A DNA stretch of 64,000 bases from Anaerolineales bacterium (GTDB lineage Bacteria; Chloroflexota; Anaerolineae; 4572-78; J111). The notes under the pieces were generated by a model, which made no database searches, had not been told where the DNA came from, and saw only the letters and a list, made by a program, of their open reading frames with translations. This document shows positions 1 through 9,668 of the stretch, piece by piece; the stretch's first letter is position 1; every line of letters begins with the position of its first letter. The translations under genes were made by a program, and so were the position numbers. The stretch spans positions 1,364,001 to 1,428,000 of the forward strand of contig JABTUK010000004.1 in assembly GCA_015075405.1 (NCBI GenBank), read 5' to 3'.

Positions 1-1
1 C

Positions 2-1552
2 CTCAATTTTGGTCTGGCCGAAGCTTACGGCGGCAAGTGCAACCTGCGCTTCGACGATACCAACCCGACCAAAGAAGAAGTCGAATATGTTGACTCAATT
101 ATGGCCGATGTCCGCTGGCTCGGTTTTGATTGGGCGGACCGGCTATTTTACGCCTCCGACTACTTCGACCAGCTCTATGAATGGGCTATCGAACTCATCA
201 AAAAAGGCAAAGCCTATGTAGACAGTCTCAGCGCCGAGGAAATCCGCGCCTATCGCGGCACGCTGACCGAGCCGGGCAAAAATAGCCCCTATCGCAACCG
301 CTCGGTTGAAGAGAATCTGGATTTGTTCCAACGCATGCGGGCCGGCGAGTTTCCCGACGGGGCGCATGTTTTACGGGCCAAAATTGACATGGCTTCCGGC
401 AACTTAAATTTCCGTGACCCGGTCATGTACCGCATCCTCCATGCCACCCACCACCGCACCGGCGATAAGTGGCCCATCTACCCCATGTATGATTGGGCGC
501 ACGGCCAATCTGACTCCATCGAGGGTATTACCCACTCCATTTGCACCCTGGAATTTGAAGACCACCGCCCCCTGTACGATTGGTACATCCGCGAATTAGG
601 TATTTACGCCCCACAGCAAATAGAGTTTGCCCGCCTCAACCTTACTTACACAGTGATGAGCAAGCGCAAACTCTTGCAGTTGGTCAAAGATGGGCATGTT
701 CGGGGCTGGGATGACCCGCGTATGCCTACCCTGTCGGGCCTGCGCCGGCGTGGTTACACCCCCGAAGCAATTCGCAATTTCTGTGACGAAATCGGGGTAG
801 CCAAAGCCAATAGCACTATTCAAATTGCTCGCCTGGAAAACGCCTTGCGCGATGATCTTAATAAACGTGCCCCGCGCGTGATGGCGGTGCTGCGGCCTTT
901 GCGGGTAGTCATTGATAACTATCCCGAAGATTTGGTGGAAGAGATGGACGCGGTCAACAATCCCGAAGACCTCGGCATGGGCGCCCGCAAAGTGCCCTTC
1001 TCAAAGGTGCTGTACATCGAGCAGGATGATTTTCGGGAGGAACCACCGCCCAAATATTACCGTCTGTCCCCCGGCCGAGAAGTGCGGCTGCGCTACGGTT
1101 ACTTCATCACTTGTACAGAGGTGGTCAAAGATCCCCAAACCGGCGAGGTTATTGAACTGCACTGCACTTATGACCCCCAGACGCGCGGCGGCGATAATCC
1201 CCCGGATGGGCGCAAAGTGAAAGCAACCTTGCACTGGGTTTCCGCCGCCCATGCTCTCCCCGCTGAAGTACGCCTGTACGATCATCTTTTCCTGAAACCC
1301 AATCCCGATGAGGTTGAAGAGGGGGCTGATTTTACGGTTAATTTGAATCCCAATTCACTAGAAGTTCTATCCTCTTGCTTTGTCGAGCCGAGTTTAGCCA
1401 GCGCCCGGCCGGGAGATCGCTATCAGTTTGAGCGCCAGGGTTACTTCTGCGTTGATTTGGACTCCACCCCTGAGGTACTGGTCTTCAACCGCACCGTAAA
1501 GTTAAAAGATAGCTGGGAAAAAATCGAGAAGACTCAGCAATCAGCAACATAA
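2..1552 (+). CDS. glnS: Glutamine--tRNA ligase, 3' part (5' end outside window)
   Basis: Class I aminoacyl-tRNA synthetase that charges tRNA(Gln) in the cytoplasm. The frame is open from base 2, so the N-terminus including the HIGH motif lies left of the window; 516 residues are visible. Diagnostic pieces are RFDDTNP near the left edge, [19 protein letters not shown] in the middle and the KMSKS-type motif VMSKRKL (about nt 653-673). The C-terminal third has the beta-barrel anticodon-binding pattern of GlnRS. Presence of GlnRS implies direct Gln-tRNA formation rather than sole use of the GatCAB route. It ends in TAA before a palindromic repeat. Internal ATG at 101 is not the true start because the family sequence continues upstream of it. 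Confidence 0.96.
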   Translation, partial: LNFGLAEAYGGKCNLRFDDTNPTKEEVEYVDSIMADVRWLGFDWADRLFYASDYFDQLYEWAIELIKKGKAYVDSLSAEEIRAYRGTLTEPGKNSPYRNRSVEENLDLFQRMRAGEFPDGAHVLRAKIDMASGNLNFRDPVMYRILHATHHRTGDKWPIYPMYDWAHGQSDSIEGITHSICTLEFEDHRPLYDWYIRELGIYAPQQIEFARLNLTYTVMSKRKLLQLVKDGHVRGWDDPRMPTLSGLRRRGYTPEAIRNFCDEIGVAKANSTIQIARLENALRDDLNKRAPRVMAVLRPLRVVIDNYPEDLVEEMDAVNNPEDLGMGARKVPFSKVLYIEQDDFREEPPPKYYRLSPGREVRLRYGYFITCTEVVKDPQTGEVIELHCTYDPQTRGGDNPPDGRKVKATLHWVSAAHALPAEVRLYDHLFLKPNPDEVEEGADFTVNLNPNSLEVLSSCFVEPSLASARPGDRYQFERQGYFCVDLDSTPEVLVFNRTVKLKDSWEKIEKTQQSAT

Positions 1553-1592
1553 CATTTGATTTTCAATCGTTTTTAGGGTAGAGTTTTGTTAT

Positions 1593-1690
1593 ACTCAGTG
1601 GATCCAAATTTCCCGTAGGGTGGCATCCCTATGCCGCCCGCTGACGCATAGGGATGCGCCAGCTACGGTGAAAAATTGGATCTACTGATA
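1593..1690. repeat. Palindromic repeat, family 1, copy 1
   Basis: Imperfect terminal inverted repeats read ACTCAGTGGATCCAAATTT on the left and AAAAATTGGATCTACTGATA on the right. The ends match two other elements at 8240-8335 and 44572-44667. The interior here is different, a hairpin built on GGCATCCCTATGC and GCATAGGGATGCG. No ORF is inside. It resembles a non-autonomous MITE or REP-like element; it sits in the glnS-dsbA-like intergenic gap. Confidence 0.7.
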
Positions 1691-1722
1691 CTATTTCTAT
1701 ACCATAATGAGAGGAGTCCCCG

Positions 1723-2520
1723 GTGATCGAAGTAGAAAAAAGAGAATTTGCTGAAACTGGTCTTCCCTTGCCAACTTCCGAGGATACGGCGGTTAAGCCT
1801 GTCCCAGAAACAAAAAGCAATGGTTCGCCCAACCCGTGGCTGCTGCTAGTGATCGGGTTGCTCGTGGGCGGTTTGGCCGGTTTTTATCTTTATCCATTGG
1901 TCATACCCGAAACCGTCATCAACGAGGGTCCATTGGCCGCAGTGGAAGAGTCTGATCAAATTAACAAGCCGGATCCCCATCAGGCCGTGATGCTGGCCGT
2001 GATCGCCGGGGCGCGCCATTTTCAAGGTGACGAGAATGCGCCCGTCACCCTCATCGAATTTGGTGATTTCAACTGCGGCTATTGCGCCAAATGGGCCCAC
2101 GAAACGCTGCCGTTAATCAATGAGAAATATATCAAAACCGGTAAAGTGAGGATGGCTTACGTCCATTATCCCATTTTAGGTGATGACTCTATGACCGCCG
2201 CCGAGGGGGCCGAATGCGCATCTCAACAGGATAAATTCTGGGATTATCATAATACATTATATGTCCACCGAGGGATTGGTTTTACTCCGGCCAATTTAAC
2301 CCAGTTGGCCACCGATTTGGGCCTGGATAAAGCAACCTTTGAACAATGCCTGGCTAATTTCCCAGATCGAACTTCTCTGGAAGAAGATATTCGTCTGGCC
2401 CAGGTTATGGGCGTACGGGGTACCCCCGCCTTTCTGGTAAACGGTGTTCCTTTAGCCGGAGCCTACCCCTATGAAGATTTTGAGCGGGTGATTGAAGGCA
2501 TATTAGCAGGTCAATTCTAA
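1723..2520 (+). CDS. Membrane-anchored DsbA-like thiol-disulfide oxidoreductase
   Basis: A 265-aa protein with a cytoplasmic N-terminal segment of about 35 residues, one transmembrane helix (about residues 37-58) and a thioredoxin/DsbA domain facing out. The active site CGYC lies in FGDFNCGYCAKW (about residues 113-124), and the cis-proline loop RGTPAFLVNG is near the end. The family (DSBA-like, Thioredoxin_4) makes or shuffles disulfides in exported proteins. The start is GTG at 1723, with GAGGAG at 1711-1716 as the ribosome site. It is a single gene flanked by a palindromic repeat and an independent pilin promoter. The exact partner is unknown; a reductive role cannot be excluded. Confidence 0.88.
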   Translation: MIEVEKREFAETGLPLPTSEDTAVKPVPETKSNGSPNPWLLLVIGLLVGGLAGFYLYPLVIPETVINEGPLAAVEESDQINKPDPHQAVMLAVIAGARHFQGDENAPVTLIEFGDFNCGYCAKWAHETLPLINEKYIKTGKVRMAYVHYPILGDDSMTAAEGAECASQQDKFWDYHNTLYVHRGIGFTPANLTQLATDLGLDKATFEQCLANFPDRTSLEEDIRLAQVMGVRGTPAFLVNGVPLAGAYPYEDFERVIEGILAGQF

Positions 2521-2600
2521 CCGTTATCATCTTTCTTGTTTCTTAACCCGGTTTCCAATTAAGAAAAAAGGGCTAACTATAAAGATTTACGTCAAATTTA

Positions 2601-2629
2601 TTGATTAATTCAGTAAATTAGAGTAAAAT
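2601..2629 (+). promoter_or_regulatory. Sigma70-type promoter of the first Flp pilin
   Basis: TTGATT (2601-2606), 17-bp spacer, TAAAAT (2624-2629), in an AT-rich stretch 50 bp before the pilin start. Seen in sequence; activity is inferred. Confidence 0.5.
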
Positions 2630-2679
2630 GTGCATAGTTTCATCACTGATAAATCTTGAAGAAAGGAGGTAAATACACC

Positions 2680-2826
2680 ATGTTGTTTCTCCCCCGCGAA
2701 GAAGGTCAAGGTCTCGTAGAATATGCGTTGATCCTGGTTCTTGTCGCCATCGTCGTTATCGCCATTCTGTTGCTGCTTGGCCCGGTTATTGGCAACACCT
2801 TTAGCAATATCGTTGGCAACCTCTAA
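2680..2826 (+). CDS. Flp/Fap-type (type IVb) pilin, copy 1
   Basis: A 48-residue protein beginning MLFLPREEGQGLVEYALIL. It has the class IVb prepilin pattern: a short leader, the conserved glutamate and tyrosine in GLVEYALIL, then one hydrophobic helix and a short tail. The start ATG at 2680 follows AGGAGG (2665-2670). A second copy of the same length and almost the same sequence is at 27483-27629 on the other strand. Cleavage by a TadV-type peptidase and assembly by a Tad system would be expected, but no tad genes are in this window. The gene stands alone between a promoter and a terminator, which suits high independent expression. Confidence 0.88.
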   Translation: MLFLPREEGQGLVEYALILVLVAIVVIAILLLLGPVIGNTFSNIVGNL

Positions 2827-2860
2827 TTTTATTCATTTCCATGTTATTTTTTATATTTTT

Positions 2861-2890
2861 AAAAGCCGCTCAATCGAGCGGCTTTTCTTT
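2861..2890 (+). terminator. Rho-independent terminator after the pilin
   Basis: AAAAGCCGCTC / GAGCGGCTTTT stem with an AATC loop followed by TTCTTTTT. It is nearly symmetrical and could also serve the convergent gene ending at 2891. Confidence 0.85.
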
Positions 2891-4930
2891 TTATAGCAAA
2901 GCTTCCAGCTCTTCTACCTTTGTCACCGGCTGTTGACAGGCGAAGTGTTGGCATACGTAAGCAGTGGCCCGCCCATCTCGCTTGGGTCGGGCTTCAACTA
3001 ATTCAGGCTGGCCGGTTGTTTGATTTTCGTCGGCGCAGGCTACAACTTGATTGGGCCGGTAGGGAATCAGAGTGGCATCCAATAGAGCTTTTGTATCCTC
3101 GCCGGCCAATGAGCCGATAATGGCGACTTCTTTCGGCGGGGCGATGGCAAATTCTAGCGCGCCTAACCAATGGGCGAAGGCTCCCGGATATTGACTCATC
3201 GGCCCTTGCAGTGAAACCAAAGCTTTAACAGCCGGCGTTTCATACCTGGCCTGGCCGGTGTAGGCCGCCAGCATCAGCAGCGTCCGCACGGCCATGCTGT
3301 TACCACAGGGAGTGGCATTGTCTTGCAAACTTTTGGGCCGGGTAACCAGTTGCTCATGGTCGTCGGCGGTATCGAAAAAGCCGCCGTTTTCTTCATCCTG
3401 AAAATGCGCCAGGACCACATCCATCAAGGCGCGGGCATGTTGAAACCAGCGCGGGTCGAAGGTGGTTTGGTACAGGGCGAGCAGACCGTCGGCATAAAAG
3501 GCGTAATCTTCAAGATTGCCCATTAGCTTGGCCTGCCCCGGCGTTTCTTTCCAGATGCGGAACAGCCGCCCCTCTTTCAACATTGTTGACAAAATAAATT
3601 CGGCGTTGCGGATAGCCACCTCTCTATAATCTGGGCGATTAAGGACCCGTGCTGCCTCAGCAAAAGCCGCCAACATCAGACCATTCCAGGCGGTGATAAT
3701 TTTCTCGTCACGGCCCGGCTTGATTCGTTTTTCACGCTCGATAAATAATTTTTTCCGACCCCGGCTGAGAACATCCTCCAGTTGGTCAAGGGTTAGATTT
3801 AAATTCTGGGCGGCTTGCTCCAGGGGCGTGGGAAGATTGAGGATAGATTTGCCCTCGAAATTCCCCCCCGGTGTGACATCATAAGCCGCGCAGAAAATCC
3901 GGCCTTCTTCCTCGCCCAAAATCGCCTTAACCTCGGTGGGCGTCCAGAGAAAGAATTTACCTTCTTCACCCTCGCTGTCGGCATCCTGGGTGGAATAAAA
4001 CCCGCCCCCGCGATGAGTCATTTCGCGGATAACGTAATCAAGGGTTTCTTCAACAATGCGGCGATAGAAAGGTTGACCGGTAAGCTGGTAGGTGTGCAGG
4101 TAAAGTCGAGCCAGGAGGGCGTTGTCATACAGCATTTTTTCAAAATGGGGTACCAGCCAGATGCTATCCACCGAGTAACGGTGAAAGCCGCCGCCAAGCT
4201 GGTCATACATGCCACCCTGGGCCATTTTGTGGAGGGTCAGCTCAACCATGTCCAGCGAACTGGCTCGTTTATGGCGATAATAGGAGCGCAATAAAAAATC
4301 GTACGTCATCGGCTGGGGAAACTTGGGGGCCTGGCTAAACCCGCCATTGGTCCAGTCGAAGGTGCGGCTCAGGGCTTGCAAGGCCAGTTCGGGCACGGCC
4401 GGGTCCAACGAACCCTCCCTTTGTAAGGCCAAGCCCATGCCCATGCGTGACAATAGCGCTGTCCCATTATTGTGGACATCGTCTTTTTGATGATGATAAA
4501 CGTGGGCGATACTTTTTAGCACCTGTTCAAAGCTGGGCATGCCGTGACGAGACGTGGGCGGGAAGTAAGTGCCGCCGTAAAAAGGCACTCCTTCCGGGGT
4601 GAGAAAAACGCTCATCGGCCAGCCGCCGTGCCCGCTAATAGCCACCACCGCATCCATATAAATCGAGTCGAGGTCGGGCCGTTCTTCCCGGTCAACCTTG
4701 ATATTGATAAAGTGTTCATTCATCAAGGCGGCAATTTGCTCGTTCTCAAAGCTTTCGTGTTCCATCACATGGCACCAGTGGCAGGCGGAATAGCCGATGC
4801 TCAGAAAAATGGGTTTGTCTTCGGTTTTGGCCTTGTGCAGCGCTTCTTCACCCCAGGGATACCAATCCACCGGATTGTTAGCGTGTTGCAGCAAATACGG
4901 ACTACTTTCGTGGGCTAATCTATTCGGCAC
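2891..4930 (-). CDS. Thioredoxin domain-containing protein, DUF255 / YyaL family
   Basis: A 679-aa protein of the DUF255 family (YyaL, human SPATA20), usual length about 680. The N-terminal thioredoxin-like domain starts [21 protein letters not shown] and carries the CxxC-type motif ACHWCH at about residues 50-55; the rest is an (alpha/alpha)6-like domain related to N-acylglucosamine 2-epimerases. Function is not settled; a redox-linked sugar or metabolite role is usually proposed. The GTG at 4930 is chosen because AGGAGG lies five bases upstream; a longer frame to 5014 would add a low-complexity leader not found in the family. Converges with the pilin gene across a shared terminator. Confidence 0.92.
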   Translation of the reverse strand: MPNRLAHESSPYLLQHANNPVDWYPWGEEALHKAKTEDKPIFLSIGYSACHWCHVMEHESFENEQIAALMNEHFINIKVDREERPDLDSIYMDAVVAISGHGGWPMSVFLTPEGVPFYGGTYFPPTSRHGMPSFEQVLKSIAHVYHHQKDDVHNNGTALLSRMGMGLALQREGSLDPAVPELALQALSRTFDWTNGGFSQAPKFPQPMTYDFLLRSYYRHKRASSLDMVELTLHKMAQGGMYDQLGGGFHRYSVDSIWLVPHFEKMLYDNALLARLYLHTYQLTGQPFYRRIVEETLDYVIREMTHRGGGFYSTQDADSEGEEGKFFLWTPTEVKAILGEEEGRIFCAAYDVTPGGNFEGKSILNLPTPLEQAAQNLNLTLDQLEDVLSRGRKKLFIEREKRIKPGRDEKIITAWNGLMLAAFAEAARVLNRPDYREVAIRNAEFILSTMLKEGRLFRIWKETPGQAKLMGNLEDYAFYADGLLALYQTTFDPRWFQHARALMDVVLAHFQDEENGGFFDTADDHEQLVTRPKSLQDNATPCGNSMAVRTLLMLAAYTGQARYETPAVKALVSLQGPMSQYPGAFAHWLGALEFAIAPPKEVAIIGSLAGEDTKALLDATLIPYRPNQVVACADENQTTGQPELVEARPKRDGRATAYVCQHFACQQPVTKVEELEALL

Positions 4931-5054
4931 AACTACCTCCTTTTTTATAAAAATGACTATAAAAATTCGAGGGAAGTATAGCAGTAAAGAGGCGGGTTGT
5001 AAATTAAGGCTCATATTTGAGACTTTGCTGGTTTCGGGGTAAACTCCATAAGGA

Positions 5055-5135
5055 TTAATTGTGAATGATTAATTGTGAATTGTGAATGATTTTTTTCATT
5101 GACAATTCACAATTCACAATTGACAATTCACAATT
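5055..5135. repeat. Heptamer tandem repeat (AATTCAC type) forming an inverted repeat
   Basis: Several AATTGTG units on the left and several AATTCAC/AATTGAC units on the right face each other across a T-run, so the region could fold into a long hairpin. It is one of many 7-8-bp short tandem repeat clusters in this window and resembles the STRR heptamers known from heterocystous cyanobacteria. Confidence 0.75.
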
Positions 5136-5146
5136 AGTGAGGTGCT

Positions 5147-5386
5147 ATGGCTCGATTTGAATACATGATTTGCTCGTCGCAGTTGATGCGGGTTACCTTT
5201 GTCAATGGCCGCTGGCAAGGGGAGTTAGGCCCAGATTCACCGGGCGCCTTAGAAACCTGTCCTGATTTGTGGGAGTTTTTGCAGCGGGTTGGAAATAGCG
5301 GCTGGGAGTTGGTCTCGGTGACATCCGACCCGATGGAGGGAGAAGCTTTTCTAACAACATTATTTTTAAAACGAGAGAAGGTTTGA
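5147..5386 (+). CDS. Small DUF4177-like protein
   Basis: A 79-residue soluble protein. The pattern FEYMI...LWEFLQRVGNSGWELVSVTSDP...TLFLKRE matches the small DUF4177 fold (a beta strand, the GWELVSV motif, a final beta strand). The function of this family is unknown. The start ATG at 5147 has GAGG about six bases upstream. Its stop TGA overlaps the ATG of the following sugar dehydrogenase by one base, so the two are probably translated from one message. Confidence 0.62.
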   Translation: MARFEYMICSSQLMRVTFVNGRWQGELGPDSPGALETCPDLWEFLQRVGNSGWELVSVTSDPMEGEAFLTTLFLKREKV

Positions 5387-6891
5387 TGAGAGGATTAAAA
5401 CAGTTATTTTTGGGATGTAGTTTGGTGATTTTTATCACGGCCTGCGGGGCGGGCGAGGCCAGTAAGCTTGAGTTTACCCCTACCGCTGTAGTTCAAGCTG
5501 AGGCGACCCTTCCCGCCACACCTCTCCCCGCAACGGCGACTCCTGAGCCGCCGACTTCAACGCCTGCGCCCACTTCCGCGCCAACCGAGGCGTCAACCGC
5601 TCAAGCCATCGAACCCGCCCCACCCCCTGAAGAACCCATCCAGCCAACCACAGAGCCGGCGGAACCGAGCCTATTAGCCACTGATGAGCCGCTGTCCACG
5701 CAGGAACCGGAGCCGCCCACTCCCGCCCCCCCCGAAGCAGTGCTGCCGACCGATGAAGCCCTGCCGCCCACGGCCGAACTGCTGCCAGCCGAACTTCCGG
5801 CGGCTGTCGAAATGTTAGCCCTGGATGAGCTTGACCTCCAGTTTATTCCGCTGGTCAGCGGTTTTACCAAACCGCTCTACCTGACCCACGCCGGGGATGG
5901 CAGCGGCCGCCTGTTTGTTGTCGAGCAGGCTGGCCGGATTCTGGTGGTCAAGGCGGGTCAGGTCAATCCAGCGCCGTTCCTCGATATTGTGTCTATTGTT
6001 GGTTCTGATGCCAACGAACAGGGCTTATTGAGCATGGCCTTTCACCCAGATTATGCCAGCAATGGATTCTTTTTTGTCAATTACACCGACAAACAGGGCG
6101 ATACGGTGATTGCCCGCTATAGCGTGTCCGATAACCCTGATACCGCCGACCCCAACAGCGCCAAGATTTTACTGACCATTGACCAGCCCTATGGCAATCA
6201 CAACGGTGGGCAGCTTGCTTTTGGCCCCGACGGCTATCTTTACATTGGCATGGGCGATGGCGGTGCAGCCAACGACCCGCACAATAACGGCCAGAGTCTG
6301 AACGTGCTGCTGGGTAAAATTCTGCGGCTCGACGTGGACAACGGCGATCCTTACGGTATCCCGGCAGACAATCCCTTTGCGGCCAACGGTCAGGGTAGCC
6401 CCGAAATCTGGTCTTATGGCTGGCGCAACCCCTGGCGTTTCTCCTTTGACCGGGCAACCGACGATATGTATATTGCCGATGTGGGCCAAAATCAGTATGA
6501 GGAAGTTCATGTGGAGTTGGCCGGTACACCCGGCGGCCAGAATTACGGCTGGCGGATTATGGAGGGCAGTCACTGCTTTGAAGGTGACTGCGACCCGTCC
6601 AGCCAGGGGTTGGTACTGCCCATTGCCGAATACGATCACGGCCAGGGCTGTTCGGTGACGGGCGGCTATGTTTACCGGGGCAGCCAGTTTCCGGCGCTGA
6701 ACGGTGTTTATTTTTACGGAGACTATTGTTCTGGCCTGATCTGGGGGCTGCGCCGGGAGGCTGACGGCAGTTGGTCTCAATCAGAACTGGTCTCCAGCGG
6801 TTACACTATTAGCTCTTTCGGCCAGGATGAGGCCGGCGAAGTTTATCTGGTCAACCACAGTAGCGGGGAGATTTTCCAGATAGGGAACTGA
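5386..6891 (+). CDS. Lipoprotein PQQ-type glucose/sorbosone dehydrogenase
   Basis: A 501-aa exported lipoprotein: hydrophobic leader with lipobox ITAC (Cys about residue 21), then a Pro/Thr/Glu-rich linker to about residue 150, then a six-bladed beta-propeller of the GSDH family. Family marks include GFTKPLYLTHAGDGSGRLFV, GDGGAANDPHNNGQ and PEIWSYGWRNPWRFSFD. Members oxidise aldose sugars with PQQ as cofactor, although many bacterial homologues have unproven substrates. The ATG at 5386 is preferred over the TTG at 5383 because it overlaps the previous stop (TGATG). The long linker would hold the enzyme away from the membrane. Followed by a strong terminator. Confidence 0.88.
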   Translation: MRGLKQLFLGCSLVIFITACGAGEASKLEFTPTAVVQAEATLPATPLPATATPEPPTSTPAPTSAPTEASTAQAIEPAPPPEEPIQPTTEPAEPSLLATDEPLSTQEPEPPTPAPPEAVLPTDEALPPTAELLPAELPAAVEMLALDELDLQFIPLVSGFTKPLYLTHAGDGSGRLFVVEQAGRILVVKAGQVNPAPFLDIVSIVGSDANEQGLLSMAFHPDYASNGFFFVNYTDKQGDTVIARYSVSDNPDTADPNSAKILLTIDQPYGNHNGGQLAFGPDGYLYIGMGDGGAANDPHNNGQSLNVLLGKILRLDVDNGDPYGIPADNPFAANGQGSPEIWSYGWRNPWRFSFDRATDDMYIADVGQNQYEEVHVELAGTPGGQNYGWRIMEGSHCFEGDCDPSSQGLVLPIAEYDHGQGCSVTGGYVYRGSQFPALNGVYFYGDYCSGLIWGLRREADGSWSQSELVSSGYTISSFGQDEAGEVYLVNHSSGEIFQIGN

Positions 6892-6892
6892 A

Positions 6893-6938
6893 TTTTTGAC
6901 TCTAAAGGTCTCAGAGACCTTTAGAGTCTTTTTCTTTT
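6893..6938 (+). terminator. Strong Rho-independent terminator
   Basis: Perfect 15-bp stem (6898-6912 with 6914-6928, arms GACTCTAAAGGTCTC and GAGACCTTTAGAGTC), followed by TTTTTCTTTTT. Confidence 0.93.
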
Positions 6939-6964
6939 TACCACTTCCAACAAGGTGTTGTCTC

Positions 6965-8119
6965 ATGTTCAACTCGAAACCGGCCGAAAACAGTATGATT
7001 CTCATAGTTATCAACACCACCAGTACCCTGGGCGTTTTGTTCGAATACCTGCGCGGGTTTGGTTTCAAAGTGATGGTGGCCAGCGACGGCGAAAGCGCCC
7101 TGTCCACAGTTGAACACATCAAACCTGACATCATTTTGTTGGATGTCGTCCTGCCCGGAATTGACGGCTTCGAGACCTGCCGCCGCCTGAAGGCCAGCGA
7201 AACCACTCGCCATATTCCGGTCATTTTCATTACCGCCCAGGCCAACACCGTGGACAAGGTACGGGGTTTTGCCCTCGGCGCGGTGGATTACATCACCCGA
7301 CCGATTCAATCCGAAGAAGTGCTGGCCCGCCTGAAGACCCACCTGACCCTGCAACATTTACAACTGACCCTGGCCGAGCAGAACACGCGGCTGCAAGCAG
7401 AGATTGCCGAACGGGAGAAGTTGATTGAAGAGTTAGATGCTTTCTCCCACACCGTAGCCCATGACCTCAAAAACCCACTGGGGGTAACTATCAATTACGC
7501 CACCTTTTTGCAGAAATACTTTGACAAATTGTCTCCCGATGAGTTAAAAAATCGGCTGGATTTGATTGCCCGCAACGGCCAAAAAATGAATAACATCATT
7601 AATGAATTGCTGCTGCTGGCCAGCATCCGTACCGAGGAGATTGATTCTCAGCCGCTTGAGATGGCCGAAATTGTGGCCGAAGTCCAGAGCCGGTTGGCTT
7701 TTATGATTGAGGAGTACGAGGCCAAAGTGCTTACGCCGGAAACCGATTGGCCTGTTGCCTGGGGCTATGGTCCCTGGGTGGAAGAGGTTTGGACCAATTA
7801 CCTGAGCAACGCCATCAAATATGGCGGGCAGCCGCCATGTGTGGAGTTAGGTAGTACCATCGTGGAGGGTGGCCTGGTTCAGTTTTGGGTGCGTGACAAT
7901 GGGCGTGGCCTGACTCCAGTGGAGCAAAGCCAGTTATTTATCCCCTTCACCCGCCTTAGCCAGGCCAACGTCGAGGGGCATGGCCTGGGATTATCTATTG
8001 TTCAGCGGATTGTGGAGAAGTTAGGCGGCGCCGTCGGCGTTGAGAGCGAAGGCGTGCCAGGCCGGGGCAGCACCTTCAGTTTTACACTTCCCCAAAGTAA
8101 CCCCAAAACCGAAAGTTGA
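6965..8119 (+). CDS. Receiver-histidine kinase hybrid with a degenerate receiver
   Basis: A 384-aa cytoplasmic protein: REC domain (about residues 11-130), short coiled coil, HisKA with His in FSHTVAHDLKNPL (about residues 160-220) and HATPase with GHGLGLSIVQRI near the C-terminus. The REC keeps the phospho-acceptor Asp in LLDVVLPGIDGFETC, but the acidic pair that binds Mg is replaced (LIVINTT in place of the usual LIVDDxP) and the conserved Lys is Arg (YITRPI). The receiver may therefore not be phosphorylated normally, or may serve as a binding module. ATG 6965 has AAGGTG upstream; the longer frame would start inside the terminator. It is transcribed alone. Confidence 0.85.
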   Translation: MFNSKPAENSMILIVINTTSTLGVLFEYLRGFGFKVMVASDGESALSTVEHIKPDIILLDVVLPGIDGFETCRRLKASETTRHIPVIFITAQANTVDKVRGFALGAVDYITRPIQSEEVLARLKTHLTLQHLQLTLAEQNTRLQAEIAEREKLIEELDAFSHTVAHDLKNPLGVTINYATFLQKYFDKLSPDELKNRLDLIARNGQKMNNIINELLLLASIRTEEIDSQPLEMAEIVAEVQSRLAFMIEEYEAKVLTPETDWPVAWGYGPWVEEVWTNYLSNAIKYGGQPPCVELGSTIVEGGLVQFWVRDNGRGLTPVEQSQLFIPFTRLSQANVEGHGLGLSIVQRIVEKLGGAVGVESEGVPGRGSTFSFTLPQSNPKTES

Positions 8120-8137
8120 GTTGCCACTGGGCCATTT

Positions 8138-8192
8138 GATTAAAATATTTTCATTAAAAATTCATTGGTTCTTCATTAACTGTAGCTATACT
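8138..8192 (+). promoter_or_regulatory. Regulon promoter A: 11-bp TCA repeats plus -10
   Basis: Three direct repeats beginning TCATTA, TCATTG and TCATTA at 8151, 8162 and 8173 (exact 11-bp period), then TATACT at 8187-8192, which is 14 bp after the start of the third repeat. A weak TTGGTT (8165-8170) lies at -35. The layout is that of PhoB/OmpR-type activator sites overlapping -35. The same spacing recurs at 12101-12142 and 20433-20474. Confidence 0.65.
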
Positions 8193-8239
8193 CTCCATTA
8201 AACGAGCCAGGAATTTTCCCAGTGACTGAAACAACTCAG

Positions 8240-8335
8240 ACTCAGTGGGTCCAATTTTCGAGGAGTGAGGCGCGCCACGTGCCGAGCGGAGCCGCACGTG
8301 GGCGTGCTGGCTCCTCAAGTTTGGATCTACTGAGA
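8240..8335. repeat. Palindromic repeat, family 1, copy 2
   Basis: A 96-bp element ending in CTCAGTGGGTCCAA and TTGGATCTACTGAG, nearly identical along its length to copy 3 (44572-44667). It lies in the 5' untranslated region between promoter A and the cyclase gene. The interior can form a stem from CACGTGCCGAGCGGAGCCGC and the following CACGTGGGCGTG. Confidence 0.8.
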
Positions 8336-8378
8336 CTATCCTCAGAATCATTATCGTCCTCGACCAGGAGTCAATCTG

Positions 8379-9665
8379 ATGGCAATCCAGTTATCCTTAC
8401 CCCAAATTCTCATCAACCGTAACGTTTCGTTAGAAGAACGCATTCAGGGTACGCAAGCTGCTCGCGTTATTGGCGAGTTTGTTGGCACCAGCGCCCTCTT
8501 TCCTATTGTAGATGCCATTCGGGTAATTGCTACCGAAGGCTGGCTTGAATATCTTAAGGAGCCGGCCCATTATATCTTATTTGGGGCTGCTTTTGCGCAA
8601 GCCTGGTTTTTGGGTACAGCCAAATCAGAGCGGTGGCAGCTAAGATTTATCGGCAATTTATTGGGTTTTGGCCTTTATGTACCTATTGATATGGTTATCG
8701 AAGGGTCTCATTTTTTTAGCCAGCCTTATCATTGGCTCTTTGGTAGTTTTAGTCTGCTTTTGGCTATCTTGAGCGCTCTACAGGTTATCACCAAGGAGTT
8801 GGCTTTCTGGCAAATTATAACCACCTTGCTGTTAAATATCTGTAAAATATCTCTCTTTCCGGCTATCTACTTGATTACTGAATTACAATTGGAACTATCT
8901 GCCCAATTGACGTTACAAATCTGGCAGGATTATCTAACTGCTGGCGGTCATCGCTTTATATTTTATGGAGCGCTCTTTTTTGGGATATTATTGGGGTTGA
9001 CCGAAGCCCAGCGTCTCCATTATGCCGGGTTTTTACGAGATTTAGCCGGACAACTCAAACAGTATTCGGAGTGGAGTCTGGGGGCGGACTTAATCGCCAA
9101 TTCGCTTGATAATCCTGACACCTTAGACTTGCGGCGAGTGGAACGAACTATCCTGTTCATGGATATTCGGGGATTTACGGCCTGGACTGAACAGACCAGC
9201 CCACAGCAGGCAGTCCAGATGCTCAATCAATATTACAATGCAGCCGAAGCGGTCATCAATAGGCATCAAGGCCATAAACCCAATTTTACGGCTGATGAAA
9301 TTATGACTCGCTTTACTAATCCTCAATTGGCCCTAAACGCCGCCATTGATTTGCAGAAAACACTCAACCCATTGCTGGTTTCTTTTAATCTGGCGGTAGG
9401 GGTTGGTCTTCATACCGGCGAAGTGATTGAAGGTCTGCTGGGGTCGGACACTACCCGCAAATATGATATAATAGGAGATGTGGTTAATACGGCTAAACGA
9501 TTAGAGTCGGCGGCTGGTCGAGGAGAAATTGTTATTTCAGCCGCAACCTATCATGCTTTGCCTCACCTATCTACCCCAGTAACGCCGCGCGCCCTGCAAG
9601 TTAAAGGCAAAGCTCAGGCGCTCCAGGTATTCGTTATCAACTCTGAAGTTCAATCAGGTTTTTAA
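8379..9665 (+). CDS. Membrane class III adenylate/guanylate cyclase
   Basis: A 428-aa protein with an N-terminal membrane domain of about five to six hydrophobic helices (residues 40-215) and a C-terminal class III nucleotidyl cyclase domain (about 250-415). The cyclase has RTILFMDIRGFTAWTE with the first metal Asp, NFTADEIMTRF with the second, and IIGDVVNTAKRLE with transition-state region residues. The product is probably cAMP; substrate choice is not read with certainty. ATG 8379 has AGGAG eleven bases upstream. Only three bases separate its stop from the response regulator gene, so the second messenger and phosphorelay branches are made from one transcript. Confidence 0.88.
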   Translation: MAIQLSLPQILINRNVSLEERIQGTQAARVIGEFVGTSALFPIVDAIRVIATEGWLEYLKEPAHYILFGAAFAQAWFLGTAKSERWQLRFIGNLLGFGLYVPIDMVIEGSHFFSQPYHWLFGSFSLLLAILSALQVITKELAFWQIITTLLLNICKISLFPAIYLITELQLELSAQLTLQIWQDYLTAGGHRFIFYGALFFGILLGLTEAQRLHYAGFLRDLAGQLKQYSEWSLGADLIANSLDNPDTLDLRRVERTILFMDIRGFTAWTEQTSPQQAVQMLNQYYNAAEAVINRHQGHKPNFTADEIMTRFTNPQLALNAAIDLQKTLNPLLVSFNLAVGVGLHTGEVIEGLLGSDTTRKYDIIGDVVNTAKRLESAAGRGEIVISAATYHALPHLSTPVTPRALQVKGKAQALQVFVINSEVQSGF

Positions 9666-9668
9666 CCC

